Positions 9,057-17,730 of a stretch of DNA of 64,000 bases are shown here, piece after piece (position 1 is the first letter of the stretch; every line of letters starts with the position of its first letter). The translations under genes and the position numbers were made by a program. The notes below the pieces were generated by a model. That model saw nothing but the letters and a program-made list of their open reading frames with translations. It did not search any database and was not told where the DNA came from. Origin of the DNA: Chitinophaga horti (lineage in GTDB: Bacteria > Bacteroidota > Bacteroidia > Chitinophagales > Chitinophagaceae); NCBI RefSeq assembly GCF_022867795.2, contig NZ_CP107006.1, forward strand, positions 5,642,001 through 5,706,000. Direction: 5' to 3'.

Positions 9057-10694
9057 TTACTTAACGTACTCCTTAAAAATCGTGTTCAGCCAACGCAGCA
9101 TCAGGAAGATAATTCCCGCCGCAATACCCAGCAACACAAAGTTCACCAGGAAGTAATTCGCTTTGTTGTCATAGCCATCCCACAGCGTAGCCAGGATGCC
9201 CGACAATTTATTACCAATAGAAGTCGCCAGGAACCAGCCGCCCATCATGAGCGATGTGAGCCTCGGCGGACTCAGTTTCGATACCAGCGACAAGCCCATC
9301 GGGCTGAGGAACAATTCGCCGACAGTAATCACCCCGTAAGCTCCCACCAGCCACCAGGGCGATGCCTTGATCGCACCGTTGCTGCAAACGTATACCGCAG
9401 CGACCATCATAAACGTGGAGAACGCAGAGATCAATAATCCCCAGGCGATCTTCTTCGGTGTGGATGGCTCTCTGCCACGTTTACGCAGCGCGGTAAAGAA
9501 CAGGATCACCAGCGGCGTTAGCGCAATTACAAAAAACGGGTTGATCGATTGGAATAATTCTGTGTTCAATAGCCTAACTGTCGAACCTTCGGCCGGCAGC
9601 TTTTCGGGCGCTACGTTTTTGAAGTAAGGGTCAGTACCCCATTCCTTCATTGGCTTACCTTCTGCATCGCGCACGAGGCGGAACTCTTTATCGTACGCCA
9701 CCACAGAATCCTGCTTGTATACAATGTCCTGCACGAGCGACAGTGACTGCGCCGGCTTTTCCAAAGCGGCAGGAATTTCTCTATCTGTATAATACTGCGC
9801 CCAGGTTGTAAGCGCGGTACCGTTTTGCTTAAACACTGCCCAGAACATGATCGACACGGCGAATACGGCCAGCAGTGCGGCAACAGGTCGCTTATCTTCC
9901 AATGACGCTTTACGCAGCAGGTTGGCGAAGAAGTAAATAATGGGCAGGCACGCAAAGATGAACGCATCCGTACTATCAGAACCGAAGATGTTACCGGGAA
10001 TAAACCAGCCGCCAATACCTACCACCAGCGCCGGTACAAACACCTGCATCATGATGGCCGACATCGGCATATCTTCCGGCTTGGCTGGTTTCAGCACATC
10101 CGCATGTTTGTAATGTTTGCTGCCGGCCACGAAAATGATCACACCCAGGAACATGCCTACGCCCGCAGCAATAAAGGCGGCTCCCCAGCCGATGTTGTTG
10201 CGAAGCGCCGCCGCAAAGAAGTTACAGATGAAAGCACCAATGTTGATGCCCATGTAAAAAATGTTATAACCAAGATCTTTGTTCGCTTTGTAAGCATCGT
10301 CGTTATACACGTTACCTAGCAGGGTGCTGATATTAGGTTTGAAGAAACCATTACCGATACAGATGAGCGCAAGCGAAAGATAAAACACCGTGAGGTTATG
10401 CACCGCCAAACCGATATAACCGAGCCCCATCAATATGCCGCCAATGACGATAGACCGGCGGTAACCCATGATCCTGTCAGCCAGCAATCCGCCAATAAAA
10501 GGTGTAAGATATACGAAGGCGATATAGGTACCGAAAATGTCCGCGGCCGCACTGTTATCCATTCCCCAGCCATTAACCGGATCTTTTAAATAAAGCGTGA
10601 ATATGCCAAGGATGAGATAAAAACCGAATCGTTCCCACATCTCTGCCAGGAATAGAAATGGCAGCGCTGCAGGATGCTTTTTAGTAGCAGACAT
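9057..10694 (-). CDS. peptide MFS transporter (POT/PTR2 family)
   Basis: A 545-residue polytopic membrane protein of the proton-coupled oligopeptide transporter family. The N-terminus FLFLAEMWERFGFYLILGIFTLYL holds the ExxER-like proton-coupling motif of the first helix; FIGGLLADRIMGYRRSIVIGG is the MFS loop 2-3 motif, and YNIFYMGINIGAF is the PTR2 signature. A longer soluble loop (about residues 295-370) interrupts the helices, as in many Bacteroidota members. It would import di- or tripeptides with protons. It is convergent with the dehydrogenase pair and divergent from the Gfo/Idh gene, so no operon partner is evident. Confidence 0.88.
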   Translation of the reverse strand: MSATKKHPAALPFLFLAEMWERFGFYLILGIFTLYLKDPVNGWGMDNSAAADIFGTYIAFVYLTPFIGGLLADRIMGYRRSIVIGGILMGLGYIGLAVHNLTVFYLSLALICIGNGFFKPNISTLLGNVYNDDAYKANKDLGYNIFYMGINIGAFICNFFAAALRNNIGWGAAFIAAGVGMFLGVIIFVAGSKHYKHADVLKPAKPEDMPMSAIMMQVFVPALVVGIGGWFIPGNIFGSDSTDAFIFACLPIIYFFANLLRKASLEDKRPVAALLAVFAVSIMFWAVFKQNGTALTTWAQYYTDREIPAALEKPAQSLSLVQDIVYKQDSVVAYDKEFRLVRDAEGKPMKEWGTDPYFKNVAPEKLPAEGSTVRLLNTELFQSINPFFVIALTPLVILFFTALRKRGREPSTPKKIAWGLLISAFSTFMMVAAVYVCSNGAIKASPWWLVGAYGVITVGELFLSPMGLSLVSKLSPPRLTSLMMGGWFLATSIGNKLSGILATLWDGYDNKANYFLVNFVLLGIAAGIIFLMLRWLNTIFKEYVK

Positions 10695-10722
10695 GCGTAA
10701 TCAGTTGTTTTGATGATGGTTT

Positions 10723-10730
10723 CAAAAATA
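10723..10730 (-). promoter_or_regulatory. -7 promoter element of the peptide transporter gene
   Basis: On the minus strand this reads TATTTTTG, matching TAnnTTTG, and lies 28 bp upstream of the ATG at 10694. No clear -33 TTTG is visible. Confidence 0.4.
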
Positions 10731-10804
10731 GCCCGTTTTCCACTTATACCGGAAATTATTATTTGAATTGATTTTCTTTTATATTGATTCAAAATTATCC
10801 ACTC

Positions 10805-12241
10805 ATGCTTCAGGAGAAAACAACTAAGGAAAACCAGGTTTCCCGCAGATCATTTCTGAGGAACGGCGCCGCAGTGGCAGCTGGTTTCATGATCGTTCCA
10901 CGTCACGTATTAGGAGGTAAAGGTTATACAGCACCCAGCGACAGATTACGCGTAGCCGGCATCGGTGTAGGCGGTAAAGGTCAAAGCGATCTGGCGGAGA
11001 TTGCTAAAGGTCCGGCCGACGTCGTATTACTCTGCGATGTGGACGACAGGCGTGCAGCCGCTTCTATCAAAGCGTTCCCGAAAGCGAAGTATTACAAAGA
11101 CTTCCGTGAAATGCTGGACAAAGAGCATAAAAATATAGATGCCGTTACCGTGTCTACCCCGGATCATAACCACGCCATACAGGCGCTGGCAGCTATGCAA
11201 CTCGGTAAACACGTATACGTTCAAAAACCACTTACCCACGATATTTACGAAGCACGTGTGCTGACAGAAGCCGCGAAAAAATATAAAGTAGTTACACAGA
11301 TGGGCAACCAGGGTGCATCCGGCGATGGCGTACGCCAGTTGATGGAGTGGTACCGTGCAGGCCTCATCGGCGAGGTTACCGAAGTGAACTGTTGGACTAA
11401 CCGTCCCGTTTGGCCGCAAGGTATTCCCTGGTCAGCCAATAAAGGCCTGGTGCCTAAAGAACTGGATTGGGACCTGTGGTTAGGTACGGCTCCTTATAAA
11501 GAGTATGTTGATAAACTGGTGCCTTTTAACTGGCGCGGCTGGTGGGATTACGGTACCGGTGCATTGGGCGACATGGGTTGTCACATCATCGAGCCGCCTT
11601 TCCGCATCCTCGACCTGGGTTATCCTACCGAAGTAGAATGTAGCGTAGGCAGCGTGTATGTAGATGAGTTCAAACGCGGCTACTTCCCCGAAAGCTGTCC
11701 TCCGTCTTCGAGCGTAAGGCTGAAGTTCCCGGGCAAAAACGGTAAACCTGTCTACATGAACTGGATCGATGGCGGTTTAAAACCTGCGCGTCCGGAAGAA
11801 CTGGGCCCGAACGAGCCAATGGGCGACCGTGATGGTACGAGCGGCGTAATCTTTATCGGTACGAAAGGTAAAATGATGTGTGGTACTTACGGTATGTATC
11901 CAACGTTGCTGCCAACTTCCCGTACGAAGGAAGTAAACGTAAAGCAAACCATCGCACGCGTTCCGGAAGGCCACTACGTACAGTGGGTAAACGCCTGTAT
12001 CGCAGGTTACGGTAAAAAAGAACTGAGCTCTCCGTTCGAAATTGCCGGTCCGCTGACAGAAACAGTGCTGATGGGCAACCTCGCCATCCGCAGCTTTGAC
12101 TACAAAGATGCAGACGGCAAATTCCCTGGTCGTGGTATTAAACTGCTGTGGGATGGTCCAAACATGAAGATCACCAACTTCGAACCTGCTAACCAGTTCG
12201 TGAAACGCGAGTACCGCAGCGGCTGGAAACTGGGTAAGTAA
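10805..12241 (+). CDS. Gfo/Idh/MocA family oxidoreductase with Tat signal
   Basis: A 478-residue protein. I start at ATG 10805; an upstream in-frame TTG at 10784 would only add 7 residues. The twin-arginine motif SRRSFLR (Arg14-Arg15) and following hydrophobic stretch indicate Tat export of a folded, NAD(P)-bound enzyme. The Rossmann region is RVAGIGVGGKGQSDL, then VSTPDHNHAIQALAAMQLGKHVYVQKPL, the EKP-like catalytic motif of the family with Gln for Glu. Exported Bacteroidota members are often glycosidases or sugar oxidoreductases acting through a 3-keto intermediate. Placement 2 kb from a GMC dehydrogenase fits that theme, but the reaction is unproved. Confidence 0.85.
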   Translation: MLQEKTTKENQVSRRSFLRNGAAVAAGFMIVPRHVLGGKGYTAPSDRLRVAGIGVGGKGQSDLAEIAKGPADVVLLCDVDDRRAAASIKAFPKAKYYKDFREMLDKEHKNIDAVTVSTPDHNHAIQALAAMQLGKHVYVQKPLTHDIYEARVLTEAAKKYKVVTQMGNQGASGDGVRQLMEWYRAGLIGEVTEVNCWTNRPVWPQGIPWSANKGLVPKELDWDLWLGTAPYKEYVDKLVPFNWRGWWDYGTGALGDMGCHIIEPPFRILDLGYPTEVECSVGSVYVDEFKRGYFPESCPPSSSVRLKFPGKNGKPVYMNWIDGGLKPARPEELGPNEPMGDRDGTSGVIFIGTKGKMMCGTYGMYPTLLPTSRTKEVNVKQTIARVPEGHYVQWVNACIAGYGKKELSSPFEIAGPLTETVLMGNLAIRSFDYKDADGKFPGRGIKLLWDGPNMKITNFEPANQFVKREYRSGWKLGK

Positions 12242-12265
12242 GCATATCACATTAACGATAGTTTA

Positions 12266-12311
12266 ACGGGTAAAGGGTGCATAAAAGCGCCTTTTACCCG
12301 TTTTCTTTTCA
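12266..12311 (+). terminator. intrinsic terminator of the Gfo/Idh gene
   Basis: Arms 12266-12280 and 12287-12301 pair over 15 bp with two wobble pairs, loop ATAAAA, then TTTTCTTTTC. It ends the upstream gene cleanly before the next one. Confidence 0.8.
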
Positions 12312-12394
12312 GGTAAAGTTTACAATATTAACGAAATGTTATACTTTGCCCCCTGGAAGTCAGCCTGATTGAGGCATGCAGCAAACTGACCGTA

Positions 12395-13174
12395 ATGAAA
12401 TTTATACCGATTTTGGCCTGTCTGGCAATGGTAACACCAGCCTTCGGCCAGCACCTATTATTAGAAGAGAGCACGGGGTACACACTTACGAAAGCAGAGT
12501 TAGCAGATAGTATTACGAAGAAAAAATGTACATCCTATAGCGTCATCACCAAGCGCAAAGTACGCGATGCCGCCATTGCTCCGGGTTACCTTATTCATGT
12601 GATGTTCTTTCCCGGAAATACCGCTCCGAAGAACGTGACCGCGCCTGCCGCTGTGAAAAGTGTGCAGCAGCTGGTAGATGCCGCCCCGCCGGTGCAGGAG
12701 CTCATGTCTGTAGGCATCATGGACTACAGCGTGCCTTATCGCCAGAATTATCAGCTCGATTCAGTACTGTATGTAAAGGAAGGCAGCCAGTTAAAAGAGC
12801 TGAAAGGGATCGTGGTAACGTATACGTACATATTAAAACCGTATGTACAGGCGGTTAATCTTGCTGCCAATAACTTCTTCATCAATACCAGGGCAAAGAA
12901 AACAAAGATCTCTTACAGCAACGGGGTACCGTACATCGTGGAGAAGTTTATGGATGGCGATTATCAGAATAAATTGTTCCTGATAGATGAAACGAAGGAT
13001 GGCCATTATCACTTCCTCCGCACTGCGCGCTTCTGCCGTGATTGTACTTACAGCGAGAAAGAAGTGGAGTTCATATTTGATATTGCTACCGGTATCTCTA
13101 AAGTGAAAACCTTTGTGCCGGAGTTAACGACGGGTTCCTTCAAGAGCGGAAGCGTATATTATAACTTCAAATAA
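12395..13174 (+). CDS. hypothetical exported protein
   Basis: A 259-residue protein with a standard Sec signal peptide (MKFIPILACLAMVTPAFGQ, cleavage probably after AFG). I do not recognise the mature domain. It contains alternating hydrophobic strands, a CRDC pair near residue 212 and a C-terminal beta-rich stretch ending GSVYYNFK, which suggests a secreted or outer-membrane beta protein. It is a single gene between two hairpins, with the convergent coiled-coil lipoprotein downstream. Confidence 0.6.
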   Translation: MKFIPILACLAMVTPAFGQHLLLEESTGYTLTKAELADSITKKKCTSYSVITKRKVRDAAIAPGYLIHVMFFPGNTAPKNVTAPAAVKSVQQLVDAAPPVQELMSVGIMDYSVPYRQNYQLDSVLYVKEGSQLKELKGIVVTYTYILKPYVQAVNLAANNFFINTRAKKTKISYSNGVPYIVEKFMDGDYQNKLFLIDETKDGHYHFLRTARFCRDCTYSEKEVEFIFDIATGISKVKTFVPELTTGSFKSGSVYYNFK

Positions 13175-13179
13175 AAAAA

Positions 13180-13201
13180 CCTGCCACGATACCGCGGCAG
13201 G
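13180..13201 (-). terminator. intrinsic terminator of the coiled-coil lipoprotein gene
   Basis: Arms 13180-13188 and 13193-13201 pair with one mismatch and a 4-base loop. On the minus strand it is followed by TTTTTTTATT, so it terminates the gene ending at 13223; on the plus strand no T-run follows. Confidence 0.7.
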
Positions 13202-13222
13202 CCTCACAATGAACAGCGCTTT

Positions 13223-13669
13223 TTAGCGCCACAACTCTTTAAAATCCCGCTTAAACTCCTGCCATTCGCGGTCGGAGCGCTGGAAGAAAGTATCTACTCC
13301 TCTACGGGTTTTATCCCAGGTTTCAACGGTTGCATTTTTTACATCATTCAGCTTTTCGTCTAACTTCTCGCGGTTCGCTTTCAGTCGTTCGCGGGCTTTA
13401 TCGGCACGCTTCGAATTATCGTCTTTTAGTTCATCTAATTTTTCGTCGATGGAGTCGCGCTGGCGTTCCAGTGCCGCCTGGGCTTTATCACGCTGGCGTT
13501 TAAAGTACGCGCCGGCAGTATCTGCCTTTTCCTGCATACCCTCCCTGATTTGTGCTGCCCCTTCGTGGATCTTCTCGTTGGAGCTGTCGGTGGAAGTAGT
13601 ATGAGAGGCTTTATTTTCCTGGCACGACAGCAGGGCGGTGGCGGCCAGTATCAATAAATAGTGTTGCAT
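13223..13669 (-). CDS. coiled-coil lipoprotein, hypothetical
   Basis: A 148-residue protein with a lipoprotein signal ending in Cys16 (LLSC), then a long, strongly charged region with heptad-like spacing (RQRDKAQAALERQRDSIDEK, RADKARERLKANREKLDEK). It should form an extended helix tethered to a membrane by its lipid, similar in style to small envelope stress or spacer proteins. No family is recognised. It has its own terminator. Confidence 0.6.
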   Translation of the reverse strand: MQHYLLILAATALLSCQENKASHTTSTDSSNEKIHEGAAQIREGMQEKADTAGAYFKRQRDKAQAALERQRDSIDEKLDELKDDNSKRADKARERLKANREKLDEKLNDVKNATVETWDKTRRGVDTFFQRSDREWQEFKRDFKELWR

Positions 13670-13837
13670 GATCAGTTAGTTTTAGGTCAGCAGTAGTACA
13701 AATCATGTTCCATTTTTATCCGCTATATGACCGCAGTTCATCGTTAAAATCGATGTTATCCCTTATTAAATGGGTCGTTAGCAAAAAATTAGCTAGGTTT
13801 GGCTCCTTTTTACGACAAAATCAATACGCTAATATTT

Positions 13838-15979
13838 ATGAAGAAAAAGCTACTCGTCGCCCTGCTGCTCCTGGCAGGCCACCTGGCGAAGGCGGATGAA
13901 GGTATGTGGTTACCCTACCTTCTCGGTCAGCAGGTATATAACGACATGGTCAAAAAAGGCCTGAAGCTCACCAAAGAGCAGCTATACAGCATTAATAAAT
14001 CATCTTTAAAAGATGCGATTATCATTTTCGGCGGTGGTTGCACCGGCGAAATCGTGAGCAACGAAGGCCTGATCTTCACTAACCACCACTGTGGTTACGA
14101 TGCAATCGCCAGCGCCAGCTCGGTGGAGCATAACTACCTGAAAGACGGCTTTTACGCTACGTCCAAACAAATGGAAATTCCTGCGAAAGGGCTGTCTGTA
14201 CAATTCCTGCTGAAAGTAGAAGACGTAACTGCCCAGGTGGAAGCCGCCGCTAAAGGCCTCGCCGGCGCAGAAAGAGCTGCTGCCGTACAAAAAGCGATCG
14301 CCGAGATCAGCAAAAATGCGGTAACCGTTCCTTCACAGGAAGCACGCATCAGCCCTTTGTTTAAAGGCAACCAGTACCTCATGTACATCTATGAACGTTA
14401 CAACGACGTTCGCCTGGTAGGTACGCCGCCCGAAAACATCGGTAAATTTGGTGGCGATACCGATAACTGGGAATGGCCGCGCCACACCGGCGACTTCTCC
14501 GTATTCCGCGTGTACGCCGGTAAAGACGGTAAACCCGCTGAATATGCTGCCGACAATGTACCGATGAAGCCTAAACACTTCCTGCCGGTATCGATCAAAG
14601 GTGTGAAAGAAAACGATTACGCCATGATTTACGGTTATCCCGGTGGTACCAACCGTTACGAAACTTCTTACGGCGTAAAACTTAAAACCGATATTGAAAA
14701 CCCCTCCACTGTAAACCTGCGCGACATCCGCCTGAAATACATGTTCGAAGAAATGAAGAAAGATCCGGCCGTGAAACTGCAACTGGCTTCCAGCTATGCA
14801 GGCATTGCGAACTACTGGAAATTCTTCGACGGTGAAAGCAAACAACTGCTGAAGTACGACGTTTATGGTCAGAAACAAAAGCAGGAAGCTGCGTTCATCG
14901 CCTGGGCAAAAGGAAAACCTGAGTACGAGAACATCTTTAGCCAGTACGAAAAACTGTACAAAGACTGGACGCCCTACGCGAAGGTGCGTGTGTACCTGAA
15001 TGAAGGCATCTATGGTTCTCCGCTCGCCGCCTTCGCCGGCTCGCTCATGCAGCTGGAAAATGCACTCGCCAAAAGGCAGGGTGTAAAAGAAGCCATTGCT
15101 GCCGCCGATAAAGCACGCACTAACTTCCTGGCGAAAGAAAATAAACCAAGTGATGTAAAAATCATGGCCACCACGGCGATGATGTATTACAACGATATCC
15201 CGAAAGATCAGCACCCGATCGGTTTCTACGAAGCCGTGAAGAAGTTCGGTGACCTGAACGATGAAAAAACGTTCCGTACCTGGGCTGCTCACGTGTTCGC
15301 CAACACGATGATCTTTAACGACGCCAAATGGAAAGCGTTTATCGCTAACCCGGACAACGCCCAACTGCAGGACGATCCGGCGTATAATTACGCGTCTGCC
15401 TTCTCTAAGAACTACATCAGCAAATACGCGCCTAACTTTGGCATTTTCACAAATGGCAATGCCGAACTGGGCCGCCTGTACCTTAAAGGCGTTATCGCCC
15501 GCGAGCCTAACGCCAGCCGTTATCCTGATGCCACGTTCACTATGCGCCTCAGCTACGGCCAGGTGAAACCTTACAAACCGCGCGACGCCGTGTCGTACGA
15601 CTACGTAACCACGCTTACCGGTGTAATGGAAAAGTACAAACCAGGCGACTATGAGTTCGATCTCCCCGCTAAGCTGATGGATCTTTACAAAAAGAAAGAT
15701 TTCGGTCAGTATAAAGATGCGAAGAAGAACGACCTCGTAGTTGGCTTCATCACCACCAACGACATTACCGGCGGTAACTCCGGCTCCCCGGTAATCAACG
15801 GTAATGGCGAATTGATCGGCCTGGCTTTCGATGGCAACTACGAAGCCCTCAGCCACAAGATCCAGTTCGACCCGGTGTACAACCGCACCATTTGTGTGGA
15901 TGTGCGCTACGTGCTTTGGTGCATCGATAAACTGGGCGGTGCCACCAGCATTATCAATGAATTGAAGATCGCTAAGTAG
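13838..15979 (+). CDS. S46 family dipeptidyl-peptidase (DPP7/DPP11 type)
   Basis: A 713-residue serine exopeptidase. I start at ATG 13838, which begins the signal peptide MKKKLLVALLLLAGHLAKA; the frame extends 13 codons further upstream without a signal. The triad is visible: His84 in TNHHCG, Asp219 in HTGDFSVFR and Ser648 in GGNSGSP. After the serine the chain reads LAFDGNYEA; this position is Gly in DPP7-type enzymes (hydrophobic P1) and Arg in DPP11 (acidic P1), so DPP7-like specificity is likely. The enzyme would act in the periplasm, releasing dipeptides from imported peptides. A strong terminator follows. Confidence 0.9.
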   Translation: MKKKLLVALLLLAGHLAKADEGMWLPYLLGQQVYNDMVKKGLKLTKEQLYSINKSSLKDAIIIFGGGCTGEIVSNEGLIFTNHHCGYDAIASASSVEHNYLKDGFYATSKQMEIPAKGLSVQFLLKVEDVTAQVEAAAKGLAGAERAAAVQKAIAEISKNAVTVPSQEARISPLFKGNQYLMYIYERYNDVRLVGTPPENIGKFGGDTDNWEWPRHTGDFSVFRVYAGKDGKPAEYAADNVPMKPKHFLPVSIKGVKENDYAMIYGYPGGTNRYETSYGVKLKTDIENPSTVNLRDIRLKYMFEEMKKDPAVKLQLASSYAGIANYWKFFDGESKQLLKYDVYGQKQKQEAAFIAWAKGKPEYENIFSQYEKLYKDWTPYAKVRVYLNEGIYGSPLAAFAGSLMQLENALAKRQGVKEAIAAADKARTNFLAKENKPSDVKIMATTAMMYYNDIPKDQHPIGFYEAVKKFGDLNDEKTFRTWAAHVFANTMIFNDAKWKAFIANPDNAQLQDDPAYNYASAFSKNYISKYAPNFGIFTNGNAELGRLYLKGVIAREPNASRYPDATFTMRLSYGQVKPYKPRDAVSYDYVTTLTGVMEKYKPGDYEFDLPAKLMDLYKKKDFGQYKDAKKNDLVVGFITTNDITGGNSGSPVINGNGELIGLAFDGNYEALSHKIQFDPVYNRTICVDVRYVLWCIDKLGGATSIINELKIAK

Positions 15980-15986
15980 ATCATAA

Positions 15987-16023
15987 AAAACGGAGAAGGG
16001 GTTTCCTTCTCCGTTTTCTTTTT
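15987..16023 (+). terminator. intrinsic terminator of the S46 peptidase gene
   Basis: Arms 15987-15999 and 16005-16017 form a 13-bp perfect stem with a 5-base loop, followed by TTTTCTTTTTT. Confidence 0.85.
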
Positions 16024-16083
16024 TGTTAGCCAGCTTCATATCTTTCCTCAGCCGCCGTTGTGTCACTCACTTCAGCAGTGGTT

Positions 16084-16715
16084 TTACTTCCCATCCTTCC
16101 ACCCCCACAAATATCTCGCAGCGTGCGTCCGGTAAGGCGTCCACTTCGCAGATATCTCCAGCATCTTCAGCTTCTGCGCTTTTTTATCCAGCTTTTCCAG
16201 TTTATATAATTTGATCATTGACTGCTGCAGGTTCAGATCATCAATTGCAAATACATCTTCGCGGCCGAGGTAGAACATGAGCAACATTTCCACCGTCCAC
16301 CGGCCTACGCCTTTTATTTGCGTGAGGTAAGCGATGACTTCATCGTTACTTAGCTTGTGTAACTTTTTATCGGTCAGTTTTTCGTCGATCACGAATCGTG
16401 CGACGTTTTGTACGTATGCGACTTTCGCATTGGATAAGCCAATGCTGCGCAGCGTTTCGGGGGCGTGGCTAATATTTGAGTGGCAGTAGGTTCTTTGCCG
16501 CCGTAAAGTGCCAGAAAACGCTTGTAAATGACCTCGGCCACTTTTACGCTGAGTTGCTGCGACATGATAGAACCGATAAGCCGCAGGGCGATATTGCGTT
16601 TGATAGGCAATACGGCCAGCGGCTCATTGAGTATTTTATTCAGGCGTTTGTCCTTGCGAAGATGGTCTAAGTAGGCCAGCTCCACGGGTGCCGGTATGTT
16701 AGTTCGTTTCGCCAT
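16084..16715 (-). pseudogene. DNA-3-methyladenine glycosylase 2 (AlkA-like), frameshifted
   Basis: Two overlapping frames together make one AlkA-like base-excision glycosylase. The N-terminal half (16389-16715) carries LRLIGSIMSQQLSVKVAEVIYKRF; the C-terminal half (16084-16392) carries the helix-hairpin-helix LTQIKGVGRWTVEMLL and AIDDLNLQQS, with the catalytic-type Asp. At 16459-16463 the minus strand has CCCCC; one more C joins the halves as ILATPPETLRSIGLSNAK and gives 210 residues, the normal length. The gene lies 24 bp downstream of the M28 gene in a cysS operon. It is either a sequencing error or a recent inactivation; no other damage is seen. Confidence 0.85.
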
Positions 16716-16739
16716 AGCGGATCATTTATCCGCGGGCAG

Positions 16740-17720
16740 TTAGTAGGCCAGTGGCTGGGTGTACAACACCTGCAACAGGCTTTGGCCCACGGCTTTGAGG
16801 GTGCTTTTGTCGATGATCTGCATATTATCGTTTGCAGTATGCCAGTGCGGTGCGAAGTCGCCGTTCTGCTGCAAGGCAATAATATCGTAAGTAGGAATGC
16901 CGGTAAGCGTGTTCACATAATAGTGATCATCCGTGATAGCAACATCCTGCGCATTTTCATAACGGAACTGTGAGTAACCGAGTTGGTTGGCTACATCCCA
17001 GAACATTTTCATAGGGCCATAAGCGTCGCGCTTAGAGAAGCCTTCCATGAAGAACTGGGAACCACGTGCGCCTACCATGTCGAGCAGGATGCCGTAATTG
17101 GCTTTGTAACCTTTTACATGCGGGTTCTTCGCCCAGTATTGAGTGCCGAGGCAATAGCTATCTTCCACGCCGGACACGCCATAGTCTTCTACATCCGTAA
17201 ACAGCAGGTCGATGCCTACCGCAGGTTTCTTTTGCTGAAACTGCCTGGCCAGCTCGATCATCACACCAACACCGCTGCCACCGTCATCTGCGCCATCAAT
17301 AGCTGTTTTTTTATCGAAGGCATCCTGGTCGCCCCATGGACGGGTATCCCAGTGGGCCAGTATCAGCACGCGATCTTTAGCGCCCGGGTTAAACGAGGCA
17401 ACGAGATTGATGCAAGGCAGTTTTTGTTTTTGTGGACCGGTAACGGTGGTTTCCTGTACGTACAGGGTATCCGACAACGGGCGCAGGGTTTGAATGAGCC
17501 AGGCGGCACATTCTTTTTGCGCTTTGGTACCCGGTACACGCGGGCCGAACGCCACTTGTTTCGCTACATAGCTATAGGCAGAATCAGCAGAAAATGCCGG
17601 TACGCCTGCAGTATTAATCGTTGTGGTGGCGGTTTCATTATTATTTTCCGCCGGTTTGGGTTTGGTTTGGCAGGCTGCCAGTAACAAGGCCATTCCCGTT
17701 ATCCACTTCAGTTTTTGCAT
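16740..17720 (-). CDS. M28 family protein, glutaminyl-peptide cyclotransferase-like
   Basis: A 326-residue lipoprotein (lipobox LAAC, Cys17) of the M28 zinc fold. Metal-site motifs are HWDTRPWGDQD, DGADDGGSGVGVMIELA, TDVEDYG and APHWHTANDN. The pattern, including SYCLGTQYWAKN and ANYGILLDMVGA, fits the animal-type glutaminyl cyclases found in Bacteroidota, which convert N-terminal Gln of exported proteins to pyroglutamate after signal-peptidase cleavage. Aminopeptidase activity is the alternative. It starts 10 bp after cysS and precedes the alkA-like gene, so the three probably share one transcript. Confidence 0.82.
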   Translation of the reverse strand: MQKLKWITGMALLLAACQTKPKPAENNNETATTTINTAGVPAFSADSAYSYVAKQVAFGPRVPGTKAQKECAAWLIQTLRPLSDTLYVQETTVTGPQKQKLPCINLVASFNPGAKDRVLILAHWDTRPWGDQDAFDKKTAIDGADDGGSGVGVMIELARQFQQKKPAVGIDLLFTDVEDYGVSGVEDSYCLGTQYWAKNPHVKGYKANYGILLDMVGARGSQFFMEGFSKRDAYGPMKMFWDVANQLGYSQFRYENAQDVAITDDHYYVNTLTGIPTYDIIALQQNGDFAPHWHTANDNMQIIDKSTLKAVGQSLLQVLYTQPLAY

Positions 17721-17730
17721 GTCTTCTTGT

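Noticed and set aside
14333..16066. 577-codon open frame antisense to the S46 peptidase
   Set aside because: It mirrors the codon pattern of the real gene, has no recognisable domain, and the sense strand carries a complete catalytic triad and a signal peptide.
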